DNA of 64,000 nucleotides from Haloimpatiens lingqiaonensis (GCF_044502415.1 NZ_CP172402.1); one strand, 5' to 3'. Counted from the stretch's first letter, positions 53,725 to 61,315 are shown. Notes: generated by a model not told the origin, from the letters alone. Numbers and translations are program-made.

Positions 53725-54414
53725 TTGATTAATATATATTGTGATGAAAGTTGTCATTTGGAACACGATAATCAAAAATCTATGGTCATAGGAGGGGTTT
53801 GGTGCCCACTTGATAAAATAAAAAAAATTACAAATGATATATATATAATAAAAGAAAAATTTAATATAAAAAAATATGCTGAAATTAAGTGGACTAAAGT
53901 ATCTAATTGCAATATTAATTACCATAAGGAATTAATAAAATATTTTTTTGAGTGTGAGGATCTTCATTTTAGAGCTGTTGTAGTAAAAGATAAAAGTAAA
54001 TTGAATCATGAAAAATATAGTCAAACCCATGACGATTGGTATTATAAAATATATTTTGATATGCTAAAAACTATAATAGATCCATGTGAAAATTATAATA
54101 TATATCTTGACATAAAAGACACAAATAGTTCAGAAAAAGTTGTTAAATTAAATGAGATACTTTGTAATAACATATATGATTTTAATTTTGAAATAATAAG
54201 AAGAATCCAAAATGTAAGGTCAGAAGAATGTAGTATACTACAGTTAGCAGATTTAATTATAGGAGCTATATGTTATTTAAATAGGGGATTAGATACTAGC
54301 CATGCTAAAATAGAATTAATTCAAATGATAAAAGATTTATCTGGATATTCATTAAATAGAACTACATTATATAGGGAAAATAAATTTAATTTGTTAATAT
54401 GGGATGGGAAATAA
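53725..54414 (+). CDS. DUF3800 domain protein (RNase H-like fold)
   Basis: 229 residues. It has the DUF3800 opening YCDESCHLEHDNQKSMVIGGV (acidic DES motif), a central YNIYLDIKDTNSS (second acidic residue), and a late LQLADLIIGAICYL. This family is predicted to have an RNase H-like nuclease fold and is frequent in phages and defence islands. It starts at TTG 53725 with GGAGGTG upstream. It is 13 bases from the split gene that follows and lies in the cargo position next to the right attachment site. Confidence 0.8.
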   Translation: MINIYCDESCHLEHDNQKSMVIGGVWCPLDKIKKITNDIYIIKEKFNIKKYAEIKWTKVSNCNINYHKELIKYFFECEDLHFRAVVVKDKSKLNHEKYSQTHDDWYYKIYFDMLKTIIDPCENYNIYLDIKDTNSSEKVVKLNEILCNNIYDFNFEIIRRIQNVRSEECSILQLADLIIGAICYLNRGLDTSHAKIELIQMIKDLSGYSLNRTTLYRENKFNLLIWDGK

Positions 54415-54426
54415 AGGGGAGCAAAA

Positions 54427-54934
54427 ATGGATAATTGTGAAAAATTACCTAATATAATCAAATTGGATGATTATGATGGCCAATGGGATTTATATGAGGA
54501 AGAATTATATAAAATTTTTAGAAGAGATTTCATAGAGTCAGAAAAAAGCTTTATGGGAAAGAACATAGGTATATTTACTAATAAAATGTATAACAATAAG
54601 GAAAAAACATTTTGGCATGTTATATCAGAGGGACCCGATGAGTTCAATAGAATTCCAGATATTCGAAGATGTGAACGTATAGGATGGATAGATAAAATAA
54701 TTTCAATGTTTACATGTCATAGTTGTGAAGAAATATATATGGAAACATAAGCATAAAAATAAAAAATATAGATATAAATTATGGTGTAGGAAAACAGATT
54801 TTATAATAATTTTAGAAGAAAGACAAAATAAGTTTATGCTTATAACTGCATACATAGTTAAATATGATCATGCTAAGTCGAAGTTAGAAAAAGAATATAA
54901 TAAGAGCATTAAAATTAAAACGAACTCGCCTTAA
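54427..54934 (+). pseudogene. Nuclease-like partner gene split by a frameshift in a TA repeat
   Basis: The first frame (54427-54750, 107 residues) ends CHSCEEIYMET. The second frame (from about 54737 to 54934) reads WKHKHKNKKYRYKLWCRKTD then FIIILEERQNKFMLITAYIV. One extra TA in the (AT) run at 54733-54740 would join them into about 169 residues. The joined C-terminus, with RRCERIGWIDKII, then W..., then FMLITAYIV...KLEKEY, resembles small BECR-fold (EndoU/RelE/barnase-like) phage nucleases. This is a weak resemblance by eye. Directly downstream of the DUF3800 gene, so one operon. Confidence 0.55.
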
Positions 54935-54946
54935 ATGACGAGTTCT
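54918..54946 (+). terminator. Hairpin at the end of the cargo operon
   Basis: CGAACTCGCCTTAAATGACGAGTTCTCT: GAACTCG pairs with CGAGTTC and overlaps the stop codon. Weak T-run. Confidence 0.5.
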
Positions 54947-55387
54947 CTACTCCTTCTACAACATGGTAGATGAGCTACTTATAATATAACACTCAATTAT
55001 ACATATTGTCAATAAGGTACAATTGAAATAATTATATTATAGATTATTTAGATAATTACCTAATTACTATGAATATATGCATACATATATAGTATTGACA
55101 CAAAAACATATAAATATACTAGTGAAGATAATTTGTTATTATATATATATTCATATAATAATCTTTTAAGTACATAATTATATAACTTTAATAATATAAT
55201 TTGGTGGGGAATTTGGTGGGGAAACACATTGAAAAACTAATATAAATACCCTTGTCGTTAATTTGTCGTTAAAAAGTAAAAAATAACGACAAAAGCAAGT
55301 GATTTAAAAATGAACATAAGTGGTTAATGCGTTGATATAACTGGATTTATGTTATATCGATTAAAAGTGATAAAATCAAAATAAGAA
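54947..55387. other. Right-end non-coding region of the integrative element
   Basis: AT-rich, no gene. It holds TTGTCGTTAA pairs at 55252-55272 with an inverted copy at about 55282-55292, and direct ATTTGGTGGGGAA repeats at 55199-55222. These fit integrase or excisionase arm sites beside the right attachment core. Confidence 0.6.
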
Positions 55388-55432
55388 TTCCTAAACCGCG
55401 TGCCGGGGGTTCGATTCCTCTCGGGCACACCA
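55388..55432. repeat. Right attachment site (45-bp tRNA-Arg repeat)
   Basis: An exact copy of tRNA-Arg positions 41851-41895, from the anticodon loop to CCA. It is followed by AAAGCCTTGTAAAC...GTTTGCAAGGCTTTTTC, the tRNA's native terminator. The element carries a similar terminator after its own tRNA copy at about 41904-41938. Confidence 0.95.
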
Positions 55433-55462
55433 ATAAAAAGCCTTGTAAACATTAAGTTTGCA

Positions 55463-55685
55463 AGGCTTTTTCAGATCCATACAGATATAGAATTCTAAAA
55501 TGCTTTTCAGATATAGATGAGCCGGCTACAGTAAAGCAGGTAGCAGATAGTTTTGATATAAAGTGTGCTAAAGATGTGGAGGAACCTATAAAGAAGCTTA
55601 TGTTATCTGAGAGCCAGAAAGTAATAGCACAAATTTTTGATAATGCAAAGGAAGAATTTTTACAGCAAATAGATAAGTATAAATA
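55463..55685 (+). pseudogene. Truncated ArsR-like regulator fragment
   Basis: An open frame without a normal start reads KAFSDPYRYRILKCFSDIDE, then PATVKQVADSFDIKCAKDVE, then EPIKKLMLSESQKVIAQIFD and on to IDKYK before TAA. The SDPYRYRIL opening is typical of ArsR-like winged helices. The middle and the true 5' end are missing. Its first codons fall in the tRNA terminator, just right of the attachment site. It is likely a remnant from older rearrangement at this tRNA. Confidence 0.5.
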
Positions 55686-55693
55686 AAATCATT

Positions 55694-55746
55694 AAAAGGC
55701 TATGAGATTGAATAAATATATTTAATTTCATAGCCTTTTCTTTTGC
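55694..55746 (+). terminator. Terminator
   Basis: AAAAGGCTATGAGATTGAAT pairs with ATTTCATAGCCTTTTC plus T-rich tail. No gene in 55747-56017. Confidence 0.75.
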
Positions 55747-56017
55747 GAATAATTGGTAAATACCTTATTTGAAAGAAGTTATAGGTGATGATTCTTATTG
55801 AATATGGAATCAATGATAAAAATCTAGATCAAGCAAATACATTTTGTATATGGCTTTTTATTTGTCGGTTTTTGATATAATATTACATATTTAATAATAA
55901 ATTGAAGAAATAGAATAATTTACAAAAGGGCAAAAAAGTGCTATAATTATGTTAAAAGATATGATAAAAGAATAAAAAATATAACAAGAATTTAAATTTA
56001 TTTTAGGGGGAGCGCCA

Positions 56018-56176
56018 ATGTTACAAGATGGCAAAAAGAATTTAATAAAACAAATAGAGGAGGTGAGAGGAGTATTAAACAATTTAGTGTGTAAAAAGGA
56101 GAAAATGGGGCTTGATGAGCAAATACTTAGAGTAAGCAGACAGTTGGACGAGCTGATTGCCATTTATATGGGCTAG
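56018..56176 (+). CDS. Spo0E-like aspartyl-phosphate phosphatase
   Basis: 52 residues, two helices, with the family motif SRQLDELIAIY (S-x-x-L-D-x-L-I-x-x-Y) at about 40-50. Spo0E-type proteins dephosphorylate Spo0A~P and delay sporulation. GGGGGAGCG precedes the ATG. Small size and this single motif are all that define the family, but both fit well. It is a single gene. Confidence 0.8.
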   Translation: MLQDGKKNLIKQIEEVRGVLNNLVCKKEKMGLDEQILRVSRQLDELIAIYMG

Positions 56177-56397
56177 AAATTTCATTATTAATTGGAAAAG
56201 GTAACAATATTAAAGTAAAATGGGTGAAATACATCATTGCTTAATTTATAGGATATTTAGTAAATATAGAAAATAGAGTATAGATAAATAATATAAAAAC
56301 TCTACAAAAATGATGACTGAAAACTATAAAAAGTGTAATATTAAGTGGGAATACAGATAAAAATAATAATTAATATTCACTTGAGGAGAAAAATTCT

Positions 56398-56847
56398 ATG
56401 CAAAATTATTTTATGTATGAAGCATTGATGGAAGCTAAAAAGGCCTTAGAACTAGATGAAGTTCCTGTTGGGGCTGTAATAGTTAAAGAGAGAGAGATAA
56501 TAGCTAGAGCACATAATTTGCGAGAAACGTTAAATGATCCTACTGCCCATGCGGAAATTTTAGCTATAAAAAAGGCTAGTGAAGTTTTAAATTCTTGGAG
56601 GTTGAGTGGATGTGAAATGTATGTAACTCTAGAGCCATGCCCCATGTGTGCAGGAGCCATAACTGCTAGCAGAATAAAGAGAATACACATAGGAACTTTT
56701 GATCCAACTTTGGGAGCCTGTGGTTCTGTGATAGATATAGTTCAAAATCCATATTTAAATACCATGACGGATGTAAATTGGATATACAGTGAGGAATGTA
56801 GTGATTTGCTTAAGGATTTTTTTAAGAAAAAGAGAAAGACTAGATAA
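56398..56847 (+). CDS. tadA: tRNA-specific adenosine-34 deaminase
   Basis: 149 residues with the cytidine-deaminase zinc site: HAEI (His and catalytic Glu) and PCPMCAGAI (two Cys). The TadA-specific pattern DPTAHAEILAIKKAS and AITASRIKRIHIGTFDPTLGACGS is complete. It makes inosine at the wobble position of tRNA-Arg(ACG). GAGGAG precedes the ATG. The tRNA-Ser and SRP RNA genes 1-4 kb downstream match the common clostridial neighbourhood of tadA. Confidence 0.95.
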   Translation: MQNYFMYEALMEAKKALELDEVPVGAVIVKEREIIARAHNLRETLNDPTAHAEILAIKKASEVLNSWRLSGCEMYVTLEPCPMCAGAITASRIKRIHIGTFDPTLGACGSVIDIVQNPYLNTMTDVNWIYSEECSDLLKDFFKKKRKTR

Positions 56848-56870
56848 TTTTAAAATTAAAGTTAGTATTT

Positions 56871-56943
56871 ATCCAGAGACTTACCTGCCGTAACACTCCC
56901 ACTTCTAACAAAGTGGGAGATAACGGCAGCTACGTCCCTGGAT
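56871..56943 (+). repeat. Multi-stem palindromic element after tadA
   Basis: Outer arms TCCAGAGAC/GTCCCTGGA enclose CTGCCGT/ACGGCAG, which encloses CTCCCACTT/AAGTGGGAG. This is one long interrupted hairpin with high GC for the region. It joins directly to the hairpin repeat at 56946. No T-run. A repeated palindromic element is more likely than a terminator. Confidence 0.65.
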
Positions 56944-56945
56944 AA

Positions 56946-57001
56946 CGAGCTCTAACCTTCAGTTGGAGTAAAAACTCCATCTGAAGGTTAGAGCTCTGTT
57001 T
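56946..57001. repeat. Dispersed hairpin repeat, copy 2
   Basis: GAGCTCTAACCTTCAG.TGGAG, loop TAAAA, CTCCA.CTGAAGGTTAGAGCTC: a nearly perfect 22-bp stem. Inverted copy at 6604-6657. Confidence 0.7.
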
Positions 57002-57053
57002 ATATTTTGTGAAAATGGGAATAATACCTGTGATTAATAAAATTCATATTATT

Positions 57054-57069
57054 GGTAACCAGTGTTACC
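57054..57069. promoter_or_regulatory. GTAAC-N4-GTTAC palindrome upstream of the cupin gene
   Basis: GGTAACCAGTGTTACC, perfect arms, 76 bases upstream of the cupin ATG. It has the same pattern as the site at 60054-60071 next to a Crp/Fnr-family regulator, so it may be bound by that protein. Confidence 0.6.
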
Positions 57070-57144
57070 GATTAAAATCTCAATAATAGAGTAAAATAAA
57101 GTTGAGTTAAATACTCTGAATTTTATTTATGGGAGGTATATATT

Positions 57145-57489
57145 ATGAATAAGCATTTTATAAAAAATATAGATTTTGCAAAACCATTGGAAATGGAGGG
57201 ACTTGTAGATTACCAAGATGGAAGAGTTGTAAGTAGAACTTTGGCACAGGGAAGGCCACTAAGTGTTACATTGTTTGCTTTTGATAAAGGGGAAGAAATT
57301 AGTTCACATTCCGCTGGTGGCGATGCTATGGTTTATATATTAGACGGTGAAGCTGAAATAACTATAGGAGAAGAAAAGTTTAATGTTAAAAAGGGAGAAA
57401 CCATAGTTATGCCTGCTCACGTACCACATGCATTGTTAGCCACTGAAAGATTTAAGATGCTTTTAACTGTAGTATTCAGCTTAGAGTAA
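57145..57489 (+). CDS. Cupin-domain protein
   Basis: 114 residues forming one small cupin barrel: first motif GEEISSHSAGGDAMVYILDGEAEI and second motif GETIVMPAHVPHAL. Metal ligands are partly kept (His in SSHSAGGD, His in PAHVPHA). Small cupins of this type are often of unknown catalytic role. GGGAGG precedes the ATG. A GTAAC-N4-GTTAC site lies upstream. A terminator hairpin at about 57510-57556 follows. Confidence 0.8.
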   Translation: MNKHFIKNIDFAKPLEMEGLVDYQDGRVVSRTLAQGRPLSVTLFAFDKGEEISSHSAGGDAMVYILDGEAEITIGEEKFNVKKGETIVMPAHVPHALLATERFKMLLTVVFSLE

Positions 57490-57509
57490 ACAATACTTAA
57501 AGTTAATAT

Positions 57510-57557
57510 AACACCTTACTAGTGGATGTATAAAATCTGAAAGTAGGGTGTTTTTAT
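57510..57557 (+). terminator. Terminator of the cupin gene
   Basis: ACACCTTACTA pairs with GTAGGGTGT, then TTTTATATT. Confidence 0.65.
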
Positions 57558-57692
57558 ATTACTAAAAAATTGAAAAATCCTTCTAAACTCTATATAAGGG
57601 CGGTGCTTGTGATACAAGGTTCATTTTTTAAATGCCTAGATAAAGGAATATATTTGTGATAAAATTAAACTGAATATTAAAACAATAATTTT

Positions 57693-57782
57693 GGAGAGAT
57701 GGCCGAGTGGTCGAAGGCACTTGACTCGAAATCAAGCGTACCATTTATGGTACCGTGGGTTCAAATCCCACTCTTTCCGCCA
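57693..57782 (+). tRNA. tRNA-Ser (CGA)
   Basis: 90 bases, class II with a long variable arm (CGTACCATTTATGGTACCG). Acceptor GGAGAGA/TCTTTCC, anticodon stem CTTGA/TCAAG, loop CTCGAAA with CGA at 57727-57729, encoded CCA. It reads UCG. Confidence 0.95.
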
Positions 57783-57909
57783 AAATATGAAAAAGGTAGA
57801 ATGTATGTGTTACATATGAATAAAAATATCATATATGTGAAAAATAAAATTGAGCTTACTTAACTAGCTAGACAATATTTTTAGAATTTAAAAATTAATG
57901 TTAATAGCA

Positions 57910-57944
57910 GAAGCCCCCCATTGTTCAGAGGTGGGAGAGTTCAC
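57910..57944 (+). repeat. Orphan IS605-type right-end / omega-RNA-like hairpin, copy 2
   Basis: GAAGCCCCCCATT...GGTGGGAGAGTTCAC, the same layout as 9310-9350: GAAGCC, stem-loop, GGGAG and TTCAC. No tnpB is adjacent. The next gene starts 32 bases downstream. Confidence 0.5.
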
Positions 57945-57975
57945 TGTTTAACAAATATTTTAGGAGAGTGACAAT

Positions 57976-58119
57976 ATGAAGGACACACATACACCTACCA
58001 TGGAAAGAGCAAGACAAATGCTTGTAGACGGAGAAGACGTAGCTGAAATAATGAAAGAAACAAGACTTAGACTAAAAGATATAAGAAAATTGGAGAGAGA
58101 AATATCTAAGAATTTTTAA
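57976..58119 (+). CDS. 47-residue helical protein
   Basis: A short gene, basic, with MERARQMLVDGEDVAEIMKE then TRLRLKDIRKLEREISKNF, which looks like a small helix-turn-helix (VAEIMKETRLRLKDIRKLE). AGGAGAG precedes the ATG and a strong terminator (58122-58163) follows, so the unit is well delimited. Not recognised. Confidence 0.6.
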   Translation: MKDTHTPTMERARQMLVDGEDVAEIMKETRLRLKDIRKLEREISKNF

Positions 58120-58121
58120 AA

Positions 58122-58163
58122 TAAAACCGCCAGAAAATTTGATTTTCATGGCGGTTTTATTAT
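58122..58163 (+). terminator. Terminator
   Basis: AAAACCGCCAGAAAATTTGA pairs with TTTTCATGGCGGTTTT, with T-run. Confidence 0.85.
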
Positions 58164-58303
58164 AGAAAACAATGGAAAACATGAGTATATTATAGTGTTA
58201 ATAAGTAAATAAATGATATATAATAGTATAAAAGCGTAAGGTTTGATTTTTTTAAAATACTGTTGGAGGGAGGCGGCGAAATTTAAGAATTTCGCAGGGA
58301 ATT

Positions 58304-58990
58304 ATGAGATATGAAATAAAAGGTAGTAATTTGCCAGTAGTTATATGTGAACTTAATCCAGGTGAAAAAGTAGTATCTGAGTCTGGAGCTATGGGGTGGA
58401 TGACTGACAATATAGATATGGATACAAATATGAAGGGTGGACTTTTTGGAGGAATAGGGAGAGCTTTTTCTGGAGAGTCTATATTTTTAAATACATTTAC
58501 TTGTACCAGCGGTCTTGGTAAAATAGCTTTTCCATCTTCATTTCCTGGCAAAATAGTAGCAAAGCATTTGCAACCAGGAGAAAGCCTTATATGTCAAAAG
58601 TCTGCATTTTTAGCAGGGGAGAGCACTGTAACATTGGCTACTCATTTTAGAAAGAAATTGTCTTCAGGCTTGTTTGGAGGAGAAGGTTTCATACTTCAAA
58701 AGGTAACAGGCCCTGGAATAGTATTTTTAGAGTTTGATGGACATGTAGAAGAGTATTCTTTAGCACAAGGTGAGACCTTAAAAGTAGATACAGGTCATAT
58801 AGCTATGTTTGAGCCTTCTGTGGATTTTGATGTAACCATGGTAAAAGGATTTAAGAACATGTTTTTTGGTGGCGAAGGACTATTCTTGTCAACTTTAACA
58901 GGACCAGGAAAGGTATATCTTCAAACTATGCCTATAAATAATTTAGCAGGACAATTATCTTCATATTTTGCTACAGGACATAGAGAATAG
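58304..58990 (+). CDS. AIM24/TIGR00266 family protein
   Basis: 228 residues of beta-rich, glycine-rich sequence typical of this family (tubby-like fold): SGAMGWMTDNIDMDTNMKGGLFGGIGRAFSGESIFLNTF, LQPGESLICQKSAFLA, GEGLFLSTLTGPGKVYLQTMP. Its role in bacteria is unknown. In yeast the related Aim24 is mitochondrial. No signal peptide, so cytoplasmic. The ATG has only AGGGA close by. A stronger GGAGGGAGG lies about 35 bases upstream, separated by a hairpin (GCGAAATT/AATTTCGC, about 58274-58293). Single gene. Confidence 0.85.
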   Translation: MRYEIKGSNLPVVICELNPGEKVVSESGAMGWMTDNIDMDTNMKGGLFGGIGRAFSGESIFLNTFTCTSGLGKIAFPSSFPGKIVAKHLQPGESLICQKSAFLAGESTVTLATHFRKKLSSGLFGGEGFILQKVTGPGIVFLEFDGHVEEYSLAQGETLKVDTGHIAMFEPSVDFDVTMVKGFKNMFFGGEGLFLSTLTGPGKVYLQTMPINNLAGQLSSYFATGHRE

Positions 58991-59258
58991 AAAATAATGA
59001 TTAATTATCAATAAAGGTTGGGCATATATATCTAGTGAAAATACTAGAAATGCATTGTAATAATGATCAATTATCAGGGCTATGGCACTAAGAATAAATA
59101 CAATGATATATTGTCCTAAATTTAAATATTAAGGATAATATATCCTATGTAAATTTTTTAATGCAACAGCAACCTTAATTGATCATTCGTACATTGGTCA
59201 TTATTTAAAATTTCCTATATTACTCCCCGATAACCACAGCTTACTAGAAAACTGGTGA

Positions 59259-59984
59259 CTAAATTATCCTTCCGTCAGTTCCTATAATAACTTCTCTATA
59301 TGGAACAATAACCTTAGATTCTAGCATTGCAGACTTAACTGAACTTACAATGCCGCTACAGCAAGGCACTTCCATTCTAACTACAGTAATGCTTTTTATA
59401 TTGTTGTTTAATAATATTTCTGTTAGTTTTTCTTTATAGTATTGGTTGTCATCTAATTTTGGACAGCCTATTACAGTTATATGATCTTTTATGAAATCTC
59501 TATGGAAGTTTCCATAAGCATAAGCAGTGCAGTCAGCAGCTATTAAAAGATTTGCACCTTCTAAATAAGGAGCCTTAGTATTTATTAATCTTAATTGAAC
59601 TGGCCACTGAATTAGCTCAGATGGGCATGCTTCTTCAACAGAGGCATTTTTAGGTACTGAATTTAATTTCACAGAGCTAACAGCTGATCTTTTTATGCTT
59701 TTGGCTGCGGTACCTGGGCATCCACAAGGTAAAGGTTCTTTATGAGCTTCCTGTTGCCTAGCTTTTACAGCTTCTTCATCGTAAGCTTCGGATTCTCTCT
59801 CTATTATTTCTATAGCTCCAGTTGGGCAATGTGGAAGGCAATCTCCAAGGCCATCACAATATATATCACTTACAAGCTTTGCTTTACCGTTTACTAATTC
59901 TATAGCTTTTTCGTGGCATGCAGTTACACATAATCCGCAACCATTACATTTTTTTTCATCTATATTAATAATTTTTCTTTTCAA
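59259..59984 (-). CDS. 2[4Fe-4S] ferredoxin-domain protein with C-terminal Cys region
   Basis: 241 residues. Two clusters at the N-terminus: CNGCGLCVTACHEKAI and a variant second one, CDGLGDCLPHCPTGAI, where the usual CxxC spacing is changed to C-x5-C. A middle CGCPG and a C-terminal VIGCPKLDD...RMEVPCCSG are typical of a clostridial Fe-S family found next to Crp/Fnr regulators. It may take part in electron transfer under nitrosative or redox stress, which is inferred from the neighbour. AGGAGG precedes the ATG. It is divergent from the regulator gene, with a shared palindrome. Confidence 0.82.
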   Translation of the reverse strand: MKRKIINIDEKKCNGCGLCVTACHEKAIELVNGKAKLVSDIYCDGLGDCLPHCPTGAIEIIERESEAYDEEAVKARQQEAHKEPLPCGCPGTAAKSIKRSAVSSVKLNSVPKNASVEEACPSELIQWPVQLRLINTKAPYLEGANLLIAADCTAYAYGNFHRDFIKDHITVIGCPKLDDNQYYKEKLTEILLNNNIKSITVVRMEVPCCSGIVSSVKSAMLESKVIVPYREVIIGTDGRII

Positions 59985-60053
59985 TTTTGATTCCTCCTTT
60001 TAATAAGTGTCTTGTTTATGTAATGATAGTATATTAAAATTTAATAATAAAAG

Positions 60054-60071
60054 ATGTAACATATGTTACAT
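60054..60071. promoter_or_regulatory. Perfect 18-bp Crp/Fnr-type operator
   Basis: ATGTAACATATGTTACAT is a perfect palindrome in the divergent promoter region between the Fe-S protein and the Crp/Fnr regulator. The size and two-fold symmetry fit a Crp/Fnr dimer site. A second GTAAC-N4-GTTAC site lies at 57055-57068. Confidence 0.8.
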
Positions 60072-60173
60072 ATTGAACTTTCATAGTTATAGACTAAAAA
60101 GGTTTACTCATCTAATGTGGAGCTTGAATTTTATGAGGAAAAGTTAAGTTACTAAATAAAAGAGGTGAAAAAC

Positions 60174-60854
60174 GTGGATAAACATTTGGGTACACTAAGG
60201 TCATGTTATTTATTTAAAGAAATTAATGAAGATGAAATAGGTAAGTTACTTCATAATGTAGAATGTATGGTGAATAGCTATTCTAAAGGTGAAATAATAG
60301 CTACAGAAGGAGAACTTTGCTCTAAAATAGGCATAGTTATAGAGGGTGCTGTAGAAGCTCAAAAGATATATGCCTCTGGTAAAATTGTAACAATAGATAA
60401 GCTTAATATAGGAAACACTTTTGGAGAAGCTATTATTTTTTCAAATACCAATAAATATCCTGCTACAATAATGTCATCAAATAGTTCAAAGGTGTTATTT
60501 ATACATAAAAAGGACATAATAAATTTATGTTCTATGGAGAAAAAAATATTAAATAACTTTATGAACATTTTATCAAATAAAATATTGATGTTAAATAGAA
60601 AAATTAAAAATATGTCTTATAAAACCTTAAGGCAAAAGATAGCTGGTTTTATATTTGATGAATATAAAAAGCAAGGAAGTAATACTATAAACTTACCTTA
60701 TTCTAGAAAGGAAACTGCAGAACATTTGGGAATTCCAAGACCATCTCTTTCTAGAGAACTTATAAGAATGAAAGAAGAAGGTATAATAGATTTTTATAAA
60801 AACTCCATAAAAATACTGAATGTAGTTTTATTGGAGGATATATTTTTAGAATAA
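60174..60854 (+). CDS. Crp/Fnr-family transcriptional regulator
   Basis: 226 residues. Cyclic-nucleotide-binding-like beta barrel at about 15-125 (IATEGELCSKIGIVIEGAVEA, GNTFGEAIIFSNTNKYPATIMS), a dimer helix, and a winged helix at about 155-215 (SRKETAEHLGIPRPSLSRELIRMKEEGIIDF). There is no N-terminal Fnr cysteine cluster, though the protein has scattered Cys. It is similar in layout to HcpR-like regulators of clostridia. The GTG at 60174 follows GAGGTG. A GTG three codons earlier overlaps that site. It probably controls itself and the divergent Fe-S gene. Confidence 0.85.
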   Translation: MDKHLGTLRSCYLFKEINEDEIGKLLHNVECMVNSYSKGEIIATEGELCSKIGIVIEGAVEAQKIYASGKIVTIDKLNIGNTFGEAIIFSNTNKYPATIMSSNSSKVLFIHKKDIINLCSMEKKILNNFMNILSNKILMLNRKIKNMSYKTLRQKIAGFIFDEYKKQGSNTINLPYSRKETAEHLGIPRPSLSRELIRMKEEGIIDFYKNSIKILNVVLLEDIFLE

Positions 60855-60956
60855 CTTTTATGTAAAAATATACTTTAATATATTCACTTGAAATAGCATA
60901 TGAATTATAGTATAATCATTAATGTTACAATTTAATATAAATAAATTTGTAAGCAT

Positions 60957-61046
60957 GGAGAGATGTCCGAGTGGTTTAAGGAGCACGCCTGGAAAGCGTG
61001 TATAGGGGAAACTCTATCGGGGGTTCGAATCCCCCTTTCTCCGCCA
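60957..61046 (+). tRNA. tRNA-Ser (GGA)
   Basis: 90 bases, class II. Acceptor GGAGAGA/TTTCTCC, anticodon stem CACGC/GCGTG, loop CTGGAAA with GGA at 60991-60993, a long variable arm, T-loop GGTTCGAATCC, encoded CCA. It reads UCC and UCU. The SRP RNA follows at once. Confidence 0.95.
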
Positions 61047-61048
61047 TA

Positions 61049-61315
61049 GTCGTGCTAGACGGGGAGTTAGCGGTGCCCTGTACCTGCAATCCGCTACAGC
61101 AGGGTCGAATGCTTGCCTAGGCTTTATTTTGTGAGGTCTGGCCTATACAAGTGGCGTTGAGAGCTGGGTCCCACGCAACGAGAACTTACGAACCCCGTCA
61201 GGTCCGGAAGGAAGCAGCGGTAAGTAAGACCTCTCGTGTGCCGTGGAACAACCTGGCTTGAGTTAACTGTATAGGTAACGCTCATAAGATACTGTCAAAG
61301 CAAGCTGCACGACTT
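61049..61315 (+). ncRNA. ffs: Signal recognition particle RNA, large bacterial type
   Basis: The signature helix 8 sequence GTCAGGTCCGGAAGGAAGCAGC is at 61198-61219. The ends pair (GTCGTGC at 61049 with GCACGAC ending 61313), giving about 267 bases with an Alu-type domain, the form seen in Bacillus and Clostridium. It is transcribed directly after tRNA-Ser(GGA). Confidence 0.95.

Larger units (their letters stand above)
41851..55432. mobile_element. Integrative phage-satellite-like element (about 13.5 kb) in tRNA-Arg
   Basis: Bounded by a perfect 45-bp direct repeat of the tRNA-Arg 3' half (41851-41895 and 55388-55432). Layout: integrase, HTH protein and repressor leftward; cro, xis-like, primase-helicase, origin-like array, resolvase, sigma factor, regulators and cargo rightward. 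This is the module order of phage-inducible chromosomal islands. I find no capsid, portal, terminase, tail, lysis, relaxase or conjugation genes. It must depend on a helper phage or another element to move, if it moves. Confidence 0.85.

Noticed and set aside
55388..55432. Second tRNA-Arg gene
   Set aside because: Only the 3' half is present, so it is an attachment-site duplicate.
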